Shown in pieces: positions 31,503 to 40,413 of a DNA stretch of 64,000 nt. A model generated the notes under the pieces. The model ran no database searches, was not told the DNA's origin, and saw only the letters and a list, made by a program, of their open reading frames with translations. This DNA is from Rhizobium sp. RU20A (GTDB lineage Bacteria > Pseudomonadota > Alphaproteobacteria > Rhizobiales > Rhizobiaceae), in NCBI RefSeq assembly GCF_900155885.1, contig NZ_FTMB01000001.1, positions 1,364,001-1,428,000 of the forward strand, given 5' to 3'. Made by a program: the position numbers and the translations under genes. Every line of letters begins with the position of its first letter. The stretch's first letter is position 1.

Positions 31503-32551
31503 GCGACGCCGTCATCTTTGGAAATGTGGATATCATCTTCGGCGACAATCCGGCCAAGGCGCTGGAAATGGTCGATCAGGGCAAGACCCGCGACGAGATC
31601 GGTGCCGCCACCGGCCTGGTGCTCGGCGTCGCCGGCGCCTCGCTGACGGTCCGGGAGGGCGAGATCCTCGTGCTCATGGGCCTGTCCGGCTCCGGCAAGT
31701 CGACCCTGCTGCGCGCCGTCAACGGTCTTGCGCCGGTCGTGCGCGGCAATGTCAGCGTCAAGACGGCCAACGGCAATGTCGATCCCTACAAGGCCAGCGC
31801 CAAGGTCCTGCGCGACCTTCGCATGAACACCGTCTCGATGGTGTTCCAGCAATTCGCGCTGCTGCCCTGGCGCACCGTTGCCGAAAACGTCGGCTTCGGC
31901 CTGGAACTTGCCGGCGTGCCGGATGCCGAACGTCATCGCCGGGTCAAGACGCAGCTGGAGCTCGTCAACCTCGCCAAATGGGCCGATCGGCGCGTCGGCG
32001 AACTCTCCGGCGGCATGCAGCAGCGCGTGGGCCTTGCCCGCGCCTTTGCGACGGAAGCACCGATCCTGCTGATGGACGAGCCCTTCTCGGCGCTTGATCC
32101 GCTGATCCGCAGCCGTTTGCAGGACGAGTTGCTCGAATTCCAGTCGCGCCTCAAGAAGACAATCCTCTTCGTCAGCCACGACCTCGACGAAGCCTTCCGC
32201 ATCGGCAATCGCATCGCCATCATGGAAGGCGGGCGCATCATCCAGTGCGGCACGCCGCAGGAGATCGTCAAGAACCCGGCCAACCAATATGTCGCCGACT
32301 TCGTCCAGCACATGAACCCGATCACCATGCTGACCGCCAAGGATGTGATGCAGGCCGGAGCGGTGCGCAGCGAAGCCGGCGGGGTGACGGCAACGGCAAA
32401 GCCGAACACGCCTTTGATCGATGTGCTCGATGCCATGTCCCGCCAGCCGGGCGCGATCGGCGTTGTCGACAATGGCGCCGTCATCGGCACGATCACGGCC
32501 CAGAACGTCGTGGAGGGGCTGACGCGCCATCGCGGCCGCGAGGCCGGATAA
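31499..32551 (+). CDS. choV: Choline ABC transporter, ATP-binding subunit
   Basis: 350 residues. Walker A is GLSGSGKST (~60-68), Q-loop VFQQFALLPWRTV, signature ELSGGMQQRVG, Walker B ILLMDEPFSALDPL and H-loop FVSHDLDEA. The ProV/OpuAA family trait of a long N-terminal helix before the nucleotide site (FGDNPAKALEMVDQGKTRDE) is present. A C-terminal domain of ~80 residues ends the chain, as in other family ATPases, and is close to a CBS-like module (TPLIDVLDAMSRQPGAIGVV). It drives choline uptake with ChoX and ChoW. Confidence 0.95.
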   Translation: MSDAVIFGNVDIIFGDNPAKALEMVDQGKTRDEIGAATGLVLGVAGASLTVREGEILVLMGLSGSGKSTLLRAVNGLAPVVRGNVSVKTANGNVDPYKASAKVLRDLRMNTVSMVFQQFALLPWRTVAENVGFGLELAGVPDAERHRRVKTQLELVNLAKWADRRVGELSGGMQQRVGLARAFATEAPILLMDEPFSALDPLIRSRLQDELLEFQSRLKKTILFVSHDLDEAFRIGNRIAIMEGGRIIQCGTPQEIVKNPANQYVADFVQHMNPITMLTAKDVMQAGAVRSEAGGVTATAKPNTPLIDVLDAMSRQPGAIGVVDNGAVIGTITAQNVVEGLTRHRGREAG

Positions 32552-32615
32552 GGCCTCCCCTCACGCCGATACCGCCAAAAATTGTGACGCCTCATCAGAC
32601 AACCTCTGGGATTAT

Positions 32616-32629
32616 TCACGAATTCGTGA
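32616..32629. promoter_or_regulatory. 14-bp perfect palindrome upstream of hugZ
   Basis: TCACGAATTCGTGA is fully self-complementary, about 50 bases before the hugZ ATG. It looks like a dimeric regulator's operator; the factor is unknown. Confidence 0.5.
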
Positions 32630-32666
32630 GCAGGAAAACTCTGACTTGGTTTTACAGGCCGCACTT

Positions 32667-32687
32667 GTCATACCAGTGGTATGACCA
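32667..32687. promoter_or_regulatory. Operator-like palindrome overlapping the hugZ start
   Basis: GTCATACCA-G-TGGTATGAC (32667-32685) is a perfect 9-bp inverted repeat with one centre base. Its right side reads TGGT-ATG-ACCA (32677-32687), the form of FadR/GntR-family sites, and contains the start codon. A TTGGTT (32646-32651) and CATACC (32669-32674) pair, 17 bases apart, would start transcription at about the ATG, so binding would block the promoter. Confidence 0.55.
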
Positions 32688-33463
32688 ATCCAGAACCGGC
32701 CGACAGACCTTCCGTGCTCCGGGACACGGATGACGAGGCGCGCAAGCTTGCGCGTCTTCTGCTACAGGAAGCCCGAAGTGTCGCGCTTGCGACGGTGGAG
32801 CCGGCAACGACCGGATTTCCCTTCGTCAGCCGTGTCCTGATGGGCCTCGACTGCGACGGCCGCCCGACCCTGCTCGTCTCGGGCCTGTCGGCCCATACGC
32901 GCGCGCTCGACGCCGACCCGCGGTGCTCGCTGCTGGCCGGAGATCCGGGCAAGGGCGATCCCCTCGCCTATCCGCGCCTGACGTTGCAATGCCGGGCCGT
33001 TCCGGTGGCGCGCGACAGCGACGACCATGTCCGCATCCGGGCCCGTTTCCTGCGTCGCCATCCGAAGGCGAAGCTCTACGCTGATTTCCCCGACTTTCGC
33101 TTTTTCCGGCTCGAGCCCGAGCGCGCCAGCCTCAACGGTGGATTCGGGCGCGCCTATGTGCTGGATGGCGGCGATTTCCTCTACGACAGTCCGGCTATTG
33201 TGGCGCTCTCCGCCCTGGAGGCTGAGGCTATTGACCATATGAATACGGACCATCGGGAAACAATCGCGGCCTATGCGCGTCTTTACCTGCAGGATGAGAC
33301 CCAGGATTGGCAGATCGTCGGGATTGATATCACAGGCATTGATCTGGCAAGCGGAGACCAGTTGCGCCACATCAACTTCGAAGAACCGGTACGTGACGTA
33401 ACAACATTACGGAATGCTTTCAAATATCTTCGAACTGAAGAGAAAAAGCCCCCCAAAAATTAG
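32681..33463 (+). CDS. HugZ-family heme-utilisation/pyridoxamine-oxidase-like protein
   Basis: 260 residues. The N-terminal two thirds form the split-barrel flavin/heme-binding fold (RDTDDEARKLARLLLQEARS, VALATVEPATTGFPFVSRVL) and the C-terminal third is the DUF2470 domain (EAIDHMNTDHRETIAAYARL). This two-domain layout is that of HugZ-like proteins, some of which degrade heme. The His in DHMNTDH is the usual candidate for heme contact. No Shine-Dalgarno is visible before the ATG, which lies inside a palindrome, so a leaderless message is possible. A heme role would suit the TonB receptor 7 kb away, but no shared control is shown. Confidence 0.85.
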   Translation: MTNPEPADRPSVLRDTDDEARKLARLLLQEARSVALATVEPATTGFPFVSRVLMGLDCDGRPTLLVSGLSAHTRALDADPRCSLLAGDPGKGDPLAYPRLTLQCRAVPVARDSDDHVRIRARFLRRHPKAKLYADFPDFRFFRLEPERASLNGGFGRAYVLDGGDFLYDSPAIVALSALEAEAIDHMNTDHRETIAAYARLYLQDETQDWQIVGIDITGIDLASGDQLRHINFEEPVRDVTTLRNAFKYLRTEEKKPPKN

Positions 33464-33554
33464 CCATCGACGGTTGTCCTTTGTCGAGCGGGGCTTAAAT
33501 ATCGTTTGGCCGAATCCGTAAGTGTGGGACAACGGATTCGGCATGGAGATAAAA

Positions 33555-33917
33555 ATGTACGAAATTACACCTGAACAGAACGAGTTTGCGGAGGCTGCGG
33601 CGAACTTTCTGTCTGCCATGGCGAATCCGAAGAGATTGCTGATCCTGTCGTCTTTGATGGAGACCGAGATGCCGGTCGGCGCGCTGGCCATGCGGGTCGG
33701 CCTCAGCCAGTCGGCTTTGTCGCAGCATCTCTCGAAGTTGCGCGCGCAGAACCTCGTCTCGACCCGTCGTGATGCACAGACGATCTATTATTCGACGTCG
33801 TCGGAGGCCGTTGCGAAGGTGCTGCACACGATCACCGACATTTTCGGTGAAGGCCTGCCCCATGGCAGGCAGAAAACCGCAGCCGAGACGGCTGGTTTGC
33901 GCGCTGCGAAGGCGTGA
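33555..33917 (+). CDS. nolR: ArsR-family regulator, NolR-like
   Basis: 120 residues from ATG 33555, which has GGAGAT before it; two upstream Met codons lack a ribosome site. The core FLSAMANPKRLLILSSLMET, VGLSQSALSQHLSKLRAQNL and VSTRRDAQTIYY, including the winged helix-turn-helix, is close to the S. meliloti NolR sequence as I remember it, and there are no ArsR-type metal Cys. NolR represses nodulation and other genes in rhizobia and has a global role in growth and surface polysaccharide. No nod genes lie in the window. I found no clean NolR box upstream. A related BigR-like regulator is the main alternative. Confidence 0.75.
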   Translation: MYEITPEQNEFAEAAANFLSAMANPKRLLILSSLMETEMPVGALAMRVGLSQSALSQHLSKLRAQNLVSTRRDAQTIYYSTSSEAVAKVLHTITDIFGEGLPHGRQKTAAETAGLRAAKA

Positions 33918-34145
33918 ACCGAAATCCGGCCGGCGCACGAGAGGCGCCCGGACCGTTGATGTAAAAAACCAATGCGGAAACCTTCGACCTGCTGAATTTG
34001 GTCCGGAGGCTCCGCAAAATACATTCACCTGAACATTGACGACGACGTAAGATGCGCGACGGATCGTGCCAGTCGCGCCGCCTCACGCGGCGCTCCACCG
34101 GGACGTCCGCTTACAATGCCGCGCGTGACCGCAGCGACGGCATCC

Positions 34146-36416
34146 TCAGCGTGCATCGGCGAGGAACGAAGCCACGGCAAATAAGGGCGCGTTCCAGTTG
34201 ATGGCCATCTCGTTGGTGCCCCAGGACATGATGTCGTCGATGTAGCAGGCCTGCGGCGCGCAGCCTTGGAGCTTTTCCTTGGCGACGTCGTCGAGCAGCG
34301 TGCCGTTCGGTCCGCCGGCAAGCGTGCCCGGCGGCGGAGGCGGCAGATCATCGTCCAACTGACGGGCATACCAGCGGCTATGCTGGTTCTGCGAATAATG
34401 CGCCCCATAGCCCGTGATGTAGGACAGGCCGAGAATATTGCGGCCGAGAATGTAATCCATCCCCTCGCGCACCGCCGCAAGATAGCCGGCCTGGCCGGTC
34501 AGGTCGTAGGCGGCGGCGAGCACTGTCATGTTCTGCAGCATCGCATGGTTGGAGCCCCAGCTGTAGCCGTCGGCGCCCGGACGATAGACCTGGCCGAACG
34601 GATCGAGATCCTGAACCTCGATCATGGCGCGGGCAGCGGAGACCACGCTTGCCGTCACGGCCCGGCGATCGGCGGCTGGAAGCTGCTCGCCATGGGCCGC
34701 CAGTTGCAGGCGCGCGAAGCCGGCGACATTGGCCCAGTCATAGGCCCCCTGCGGTGCAAACACCGCGCTTCCCCAGAAGGGCGAGCGCTTCGCCTCCTCG
34801 AGGAAACCGGCCTCGCCGGTGGTCAGAAACAGCTCCGTGGCGGCCCAGTAAGCCTCGTCGCCGGCATTGTCGTCCGAATAGTCGCCGCCCCCCTGCATAC
34901 CATCCGACGACGGCGCGTTGAGGCCCGGATTGGCGATTGCCGCCGCATGGGCTGTCAGCGCCGCCTGCCGCAGGCGTCCGGCAAAATCGGCATCGATATC
35001 GGCAAAGAGGCGCGCGCCCATGGCTGCGGCAGCGGCAAAGCCGTAGGTCGCGGCCGTGGACGGGCGATGCAGCGCACGCGGCTTGGGATCGTCGGCCGGC
35101 AGCATGGGCAGCCCCGTCCAGGCGGTGTCATGCACCTTGTGATGCACCATGCCGGCCAGCGGGGCGCCATCCGGTACCTGCATCTTGAGGAGAAACTCCA
35201 GCTCCCAGCGTGCCTCGTCGAGAATGTCTGGCACGCTGTTGCCGTTTTCGGGCAGGCGGCCCAGCGTATCGCTGACGACGGGGGATGCGCCGCCGCCATG
35301 CGCGATGCCGCGCTCATAGGCCGACATCAGTTGTGCCACCGAGAGCGCCCCGGTGACGACATATTTGCCGTGGTCACCAGCATCGTACCAGCCGCCGGAG
35401 ACATCCAGCCGGTAGTCGCAGCGCCAGTCGCCGTAAAGGCTGCGCGCCACTGCACCGTCGAGGCAGCCGACATCGGTATCGCCCTCATTCGGCGAGAGCC
35501 CCAGATGCCCCGCCGCCCGCTGATAGGCGGGATCGGCAAAGCCGGGCTCGATGGCGATGCCGCTGCGCTGCAGGGTGAACCAGGAGAGCGCATCGACCCG
35601 CAGCCGCCCATAGGTGGCAAGGCCGATCGGGAAGGTCTCGCTGGTCGCGCCGCCGGCCGTCAGTCGGAAACCCTCGCCTCTGACCTCCGCATCCGAAAAA
35701 TCCGCCACATGCACCGCAACGCCCGCATTCGGATCGAGGCCGACCGGCCGCGTGCGCCCTTCGGCAACCACGGCGCCGTCCGCATCGACAAGCTGGAAAT
35801 CCAGCGGCTCGGCGGCGTCCGAGACGATCGTCGCGCGCTTCGGCCCATCGCGGAAATAGCCGGACTGATTGACGAGCACGGCACTGGCCGTCGTGCTGGT
35901 GGTTACCGTTCCGGCCGGCGCCGCCGCTGTTAGTGACACATCATCGATGCAGACCGTCCGGTCCAGATCCTGACCGCCGAGCTGGAGGAGAAGCTGCGCC
36001 GGCTGCCGCTCGACGGCGCGGAACGTCTTGTCGACGGTGCTTGCAACCGGCTTGGCCTCGATGGTTTCGTCAGCATGCGCCGAATAGGGCTCGCCGTCGC
36101 GCTGCACGCGCACCGTCACCGGCCCCGCCGGTCGGGAGGACAGCGACAGCCCGAGGCGATAGCTTTGCCCCGGCGTCAGGCGAAGCCCGTTCATGCCGGC
36201 AAGCCGGTCCCAAGGCTCGCCGCCGGCCGGCACGGTGAGGCACAGGCGCCCGTCATCGCGCCGCGCCGTGACGCCGTCACTCGCCCAGAAGGCGTCGCTG
36301 CCCTCGGAAAATCCGCCATCCGCCACCATCTCGCCCGGCCCGGCGGCCAGAAGCGGCGAAGCGATCGCCACAATGGCGGTGGAAAACAGCAGGCAGGCGG
36401 GCAGGCGAAGGGCCAT
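34146..36416 (-). CDS. Secreted GH9 endoglucanase (cellulase)
   Basis: 756 residues from ATG 36416, with AGGA eight bases upstream; an extension to 36515 lacks it. A signal peptide (LPACLLFSTAIVAIASPLLA) leads into an N-terminal carbohydrate-binding-like beta domain (~30-175, with VADGGFSEGSDAFWASDG). An Ig-like CelD_N domain follows (~180-270, ASAVLVNQSGYFRDGPKRAT), then the GH9 (alpha/alpha)6 barrel. The catalytic base Asp is in SGGWYDAGDHGKYV and the acid Glu in WGTNEMAINWNAPL near the C-terminus. RPSTAATYGFAAAAAMGARL and GLSYITGYG also fit. It would cut beta-1,4-glucans outside the cell. GH9 enzymes are uncommon in rhizobia. Confidence 0.9.
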   Translation of the reverse strand: MALRLPACLLFSTAIVAIASPLLAAGPGEMVADGGFSEGSDAFWASDGVTARRDDGRLCLTVPAGGEPWDRLAGMNGLRLTPGQSYRLGLSLSSRPAGPVTVRVQRDGEPYSAHADETIEAKPVASTVDKTFRAVERQPAQLLLQLGGQDLDRTVCIDDVSLTAAAPAGTVTTSTTASAVLVNQSGYFRDGPKRATIVSDAAEPLDFQLVDADGAVVAEGRTRPVGLDPNAGVAVHVADFSDAEVRGEGFRLTAGGATSETFPIGLATYGRLRVDALSWFTLQRSGIAIEPGFADPAYQRAAGHLGLSPNEGDTDVGCLDGAVARSLYGDWRCDYRLDVSGGWYDAGDHGKYVVTGALSVAQLMSAYERGIAHGGGASPVVSDTLGRLPENGNSVPDILDEARWELEFLLKMQVPDGAPLAGMVHHKVHDTAWTGLPMLPADDPKPRALHRPSTAATYGFAAAAAMGARLFADIDADFAGRLRQAALTAHAAAIANPGLNAPSSDGMQGGGDYSDDNAGDEAYWAATELFLTTGEAGFLEEAKRSPFWGSAVFAPQGAYDWANVAGFARLQLAAHGEQLPAADRRAVTASVVSAARAMIEVQDLDPFGQVYRPGADGYSWGSNHAMLQNMTVLAAAYDLTGQAGYLAAVREGMDYILGRNILGLSYITGYGAHYSQNQHSRWYARQLDDDLPPPPPGTLAGGPNGTLLDDVAKEKLQGCAPQACYIDDIMSWGTNEMAINWNAPLFAVASFLADAR

Positions 36417-36681
36417 GACGATGTCCTGTTTCAAGGGTGCCGCATGCCGGCAGGGCTGGCGCCGCATCCGCAACGAACCATGAGCGGCCTGCGTCGCGCC
36501 GCGCCATTCAGCCACAAGAATCTGTAGAGACCCTAAACGCCGCCGATCGGCCCGCGCGCACCGGCAAGCCAGCTTGACGCCGATAGGCGCCCTGATAATT
36601 TGACCAATCAGTAAAGCGCCGGCAAATCATCCGCCCGCGCCGCTTTTGCCGTCCGGGAAGGACGGGCCACGGAGAAAACCA

Positions 36682-38010
36682 ATGTCGAACCGCCTCAATG
36701 CCACGCCCAACGACCTGCGCGCCTTCTGGATGCCGTTCACCGCGAACCGGCAATTCAAGAAGGAGCCGCGCATGTTCGTCGGCGCCAAGGACATGTATTA
36801 CACGACCCATGACGGTCGGCAGGTCCTTGATGGCACAGCGGGCCTGTGGTGCGTCAATGCCGGTCACTGCCGCCCGCAGATTACCGAAGCGATCCAGCAG
36901 CAGGCCGGCGAACTCGACTACGCGCCCGCCTTCCAGCTCGGCCATCCCAAGGCCTTCGAACTCGCCAACCGGCTGATCGACATTGCCCCCGACAATATGG
37001 CCCATGTGCTCTACACCAATTCCGGTTCGGAATCGGTCGACACCGCGCTCAAAGTCGCCCTCGCCTACCAGCGCGTGAAGGGCCAGGGCTCGCGCACCCG
37101 CCTCATCGGCCGCGAGCGCGGCTATCATGGCGTGAACTTCGGCGGCATCTCCGTCGGTGGCATCGTCGCCAACCGCAAGATGTTCGGCACGCTGCTCACC
37201 GGCGTCGACCACATGCCGCACACCCACCAGCTGTCGAAGAACGCCTTCACCAAGGGCCAGCCGGAGCATGGCGCCGACCTCGCCGAGGAACTGGAGCGCA
37301 TCGTCACGCTGCATGACGCCTCCACCGTCGCCGCTGTCATCGTCGAGCCCGTCGCCGGCTCCACCGGCGTCCTGATCCCGCCGAAGGGCTATCTCCAGAA
37401 GCTGCGCGACATCTGTACGAAACACGGCATCCTGCTGATCTTCGACGAAGTGATCACCGGTTACGGCCGCCTCGGTGCGCCCTTCGCGGCCCAGTTCTTC
37501 GACGTCAAGCCGGATATCATCGTCACCGCCAAGGGCCTCACCAACGGCGTCATCCCCATGGGCGCCGTCTTCGTGACGTCGGAAATCCACGACGCCTTCA
37601 TGAACGGCCCGGAACACATGATCGAGTTCTTCCACGGCTACACCTATTCCGGCAACCCGATCGCGTCCGCCGCAGCCCTCGGCACGCTCGACACCTACCG
37701 CGACGAGGGCCTGCTGACCCGCGCCGGCGAGATGGCCGCCTATTGGGAAGAAAAGCTTCATGCGATGGCCGACTGCCCGAATGTCATCGACATCAGGAAC
37801 ATCGGCCTGATCGGCGCCATCGAACTGAAGCCCATCGACGGCGAGCCCACCAAGCGTGCCTTCAACGCCTTCCTCAACGCCTATAATGACGGCCTCCTGA
37901 TCCGGACCACCGGCGACATCATCGCGCTCTCGCCGCCGCTGATCATCTCGAAGGACGAGATCGACGAACTCTTCGACAAACTGCGCAAGGTGCTGGTCAA
38001 CAACATCTGA
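36682..38010 (+). CDS. Omega-amino acid (beta-alanine) pyruvate aminotransferase
   Basis: 442 residues from ATG 36682 with GGAG upstream. Class III PLP aminotransferase: the cofactor Lys is in PDIIVTAKGLTNGVIPMGAV, the phosphate-contact Asp in LLIFDEVITGYGRLGAPFAA, and the substrate loop FWMPFTANRQFKKEPRMF near the start is typical of the beta-alanine:pyruvate group. It probably moves an amino group from beta-alanine or another omega-amino acid to pyruvate. It is divergent from the GH9 gene across ~265 bp with no other gene. No partner dehydrogenase is adjacent, so the in vivo substrate is inferred from family. Confidence 0.88.
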   Translation: MSNRLNATPNDLRAFWMPFTANRQFKKEPRMFVGAKDMYYTTHDGRQVLDGTAGLWCVNAGHCRPQITEAIQQQAGELDYAPAFQLGHPKAFELANRLIDIAPDNMAHVLYTNSGSESVDTALKVALAYQRVKGQGSRTRLIGRERGYHGVNFGGISVGGIVANRKMFGTLLTGVDHMPHTHQLSKNAFTKGQPEHGADLAEELERIVTLHDASTVAAVIVEPVAGSTGVLIPPKGYLQKLRDICTKHGILLIFDEVITGYGRLGAPFAAQFFDVKPDIIVTAKGLTNGVIPMGAVFVTSEIHDAFMNGPEHMIEFFHGYTYSGNPIASAAALGTLDTYRDEGLLTRAGEMAAYWEEKLHAMADCPNVIDIRNIGLIGAIELKPIDGEPTKRAFNAFLNAYNDGLLIRTTGDIIALSPPLIISKDEIDELFDKLRKVLVNNI

Positions 38011-38057
38011 GGATGGGTTTTTCGGGGCGGAACGTTGCCGAATGATACGGCGCGCTC

Positions 38058-38180
38058 GCCCCTCATCCGTCCTTCGGGCACCTACTCCCCGTCGGGGAGA
38101 AGGGTCCTTGGCGCAGAACCTCACCCCACCCGCTCTTCTCCCCGCCGGGGAGAAGATGCCGGCAGGCAGATGAGGGGGGC
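38058..38180. repeat. Rhizobial intergenic palindromic element (RIME-like)
   Basis: The outer CCCCTCATC (38059-38067) matches GATGAGGGG (38169-38177). Inside, CTCCCCGTCGGGGAG (38085-38099) and CTTCTCCCCGCCGGGGAGAAG (38134-38154) form two hairpins. This mosaic of nested repeats is the style of RIME elements that litter rhizobial genomes. It sits in the 338-bp gap between the aminotransferase and amylosucrase genes, the only other content being a weak promoter region. A remnant (TCTCCCC-TT-GGGGAGA, 40263-40278) occurs after the amylosucrase gene. Confidence 0.7.
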
Positions 38181-38348
38181 GTGCCCTCCGTATCGCGACA
38201 CAATAGCCCCGCGCGCATCCGCTGGCCCCCCTGAACGCCCCGTGCATAGCGTCGGCCGCACGCCGCCAACCCCTTCCGGCGCCAGCTTTTACCCGCTAGA
38301 CTCATGCTGGCCGCACGAGACCCGTGCGTGCCGGGAGGAAGACAGATC

Positions 38349-40235
38349 GTGCCGAAAAAGCCTGTGATCGCGGATTTCAACCGCGAGATTTTCGACCTGC
38401 GCCTGAAGCGCAGCCATGATGATCTCTTCGAGATGCTGGAGCGGCTCTACAGCCGCGACCGCCATTACGAGCAGTTCCTGACGGCGCTGGATGGCGTCAT
38501 GCGCAAGGCCTTTGCCGAGCGTGCGGATGACCTCAAGCGGCTGGACCTGAAGCGCGATCTCGAGCCCGACTGGTTCCAGCGCTCCGACGTCAACGGCTAT
38601 GTCTTCTACATCGATCGCTTCGCGGGCAATCTGAAGGGCATTGCGCAGAAACTTCCCTATCTCAAGGATCTCGCGATCAGCTACGTGCACTTCATGCCCT
38701 GCCTGAAGCCGCGCCCCGGCGACAGCGATGGCGGCTATTCGGTGATGGACTACCGGGCCGTGAACCCCGCCTACGGCACCATGGCCGATCTGGAAGCCGC
38801 AACGAAGCTGCTGCGCGACAACGGCATCAGCGTCTGCATCGATCTTGTCCTGAACCACACCGCCAAGGAACACGAATGGGCCGTGAAGGCAGCCGCCGGC
38901 GAGAAGGCCTATCAGGACTACTACCTGATGTTCGACGACGCCGCCGAACCCAAGGCCTACGAGCGCGACCTGATCGAGATCTTCCCCGAACACGCGCCGG
39001 GCAGCTTCACCCATTATCCCGCCTTCGGCAAATGGGTCTGGACCACCTTCAACGAGCACCAGTGGGATCTCAACTGGGCCAATCCGCAGGTCTTCTTGGA
39101 GATGGCCGAGGTCATGCTCTTCCTTGCCAACAAGGGCGTCGATGTGCTGCGCTTCGATGCCGTCGCCTTCATGTGGAAGCGCATGGGAACGCGCTGCCAG
39201 TCCGAGCCGGAAGTGCATATGCTGCTGCAGGCCCTGCGCGCCGTCTGCCGCATCGTCGCCCCGGCCGTCATCCATCTGGAAGAGGCGATCGTCTCGCCCT
39301 CGGAAATGCTGCCCTATCTCGGCCGCGGCGCGCATGACGGCAAGGAAGGCAATCTTGCCTACCACAATTCATTGATGGTGCAGTTCTGGTCCGCACTCGC
39401 CGCGCGCGATACGCGGCTGATGACGCATGTGATGAAGACGCATTTCCCGCCCGTCGTCACCAATGCCACCTATGCCACCTATCTGCGCTGCCATGACGAT
39501 ATCGGCTGGGCGGTGACCGACGAGGATGCCTCCGCCATCGGTATCGGTGGACGCGCCCACCGCGCCTTCCTGTCGGATTTCTACGAGGGCACCTTCCCCG
39601 GCTCCTTTTCGCGCGGCGCACTCTTCCAGGAAAATTCTGACACCGGCGACAAGCGCATCACGGGCGCTCTCGCCTCGCTCGCCGGCCTCGAACAGGCCGA
39701 GGAGGACGGCGATGCCGGCAAGATCGACCGCGCCATCGATCGCATCCTCATGGGCCATGCGCTGATTGCGAGCTATGGCGGCGTGCCGCTGATCTACATG
39801 GGCGACGAAATCGCCCTCACCAACGACTACGGCTACACGGCCGTGCCCGAGCACGCCCATGACAGCCGCTGGCTGAACCGGCCGATGATGGACTGGGCCC
39901 GCACCGAGGCCGCCAGCGACACGCCCGCCGGGCGGGTGCGGGACGGCGTGCGCCACATCCTGCATCGCCGCCGGGCGGTCAAAGCCCTGCACGGCGCCAA
40001 TCCGACCATCGTCATCGACACCGGTAATCCCCGCCTTTTCGCCTTCCTGCGCAAGGCACCGGCCGGCCCGCTCCTCTGCCTTTTCAATTTTTCGGAGGAG
40101 TGGACGTCGATCGATTCGGGCCTTGCCGCCCATCACGGCGTCACCCGCTTCCACGACCTGCTGTCCGATGCCGATCTGCAGCTCCATGACGGCGTGATCG
40201 CGCTGCCGCCCTACGCCCGCGTCTGGCTGGCTTGA
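38349..40235 (+). CDS. Amylosucrase-type GH13 enzyme
   Basis: 628 residues from GTG 38349, with GGAGGAAG upstream. It aligns along its length with amylosucrase. The catalytic nucleophile is Asp270 in VLRFDAVAF, the acid Glu312 in HLEEAIV and the transition-state Asp383 in CHDDIGW. The SDGGYSV loop holding the sucrose-binding Asp and the helical N-terminal domain (~1-90, SHDDLFEMLERLYSRDRHY) are also present. Amylosucrase builds alpha-1,4-glucan from sucrose or hydrolyses it. It lacks a signal peptide, so it acts inside. The aldose epimerase gene follows ~180 bp on, but the link is only positional. Sucrose hydrolase is an alternative. Confidence 0.85.
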   Translation: MPKKPVIADFNREIFDLRLKRSHDDLFEMLERLYSRDRHYEQFLTALDGVMRKAFAERADDLKRLDLKRDLEPDWFQRSDVNGYVFYIDRFAGNLKGIAQKLPYLKDLAISYVHFMPCLKPRPGDSDGGYSVMDYRAVNPAYGTMADLEAATKLLRDNGISVCIDLVLNHTAKEHEWAVKAAAGEKAYQDYYLMFDDAAEPKAYERDLIEIFPEHAPGSFTHYPAFGKWVWTTFNEHQWDLNWANPQVFLEMAEVMLFLANKGVDVLRFDAVAFMWKRMGTRCQSEPEVHMLLQALRAVCRIVAPAVIHLEEAIVSPSEMLPYLGRGAHDGKEGNLAYHNSLMVQFWSALAARDTRLMTHVMKTHFPPVVTNATYATYLRCHDDIGWAVTDEDASAIGIGGRAHRAFLSDFYEGTFPGSFSRGALFQENSDTGDKRITGALASLAGLEQAEEDGDAGKIDRAIDRILMGHALIASYGGVPLIYMGDEIALTNDYGYTAVPEHAHDSRWLNRPMMDWARTEAASDTPAGRVRDGVRHILHRRRAVKALHGANPTIVIDTGNPRLFAFLRKAPAGPLLCLFNFSEEWTSIDSGLAAHHGVTRFHDLLSDADLQLHDGVIALPPYARVWLA

Positions 40236-40413
40236 GGGCCGTCGGCGTCCGCAAGTCCCACGTCTCCCCTTGGGGAGAACAGAACACAGGCAACATCCGT
40301 TGCGCGCCTTGTTGTCTGCGATTGCCCGAGGTCAATAACGCACCGCCTTGATCGGCGGCACGCTCTGCGGCATGGTCCGGTTGCGCCGCACAAGGGCGCG
40401 CCGGAGACCCGCC

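Noticed and set aside
33460-33500. AATTAGCCATCGACG upstream of nolR as a NolR autoregulatory box
   Set aside because: The ATTAG half is present but the A(T/A) at the required distance is missing, so it does not match the consensus.
40263-40278. TCTCCCC-TT-GGGGAGA as a terminator of the amylosucrase gene
   Set aside because: A hairpin is possible but its sequence matches the core of the RIME-like element at 38.1 kb, so it is better read as a repeat remnant.
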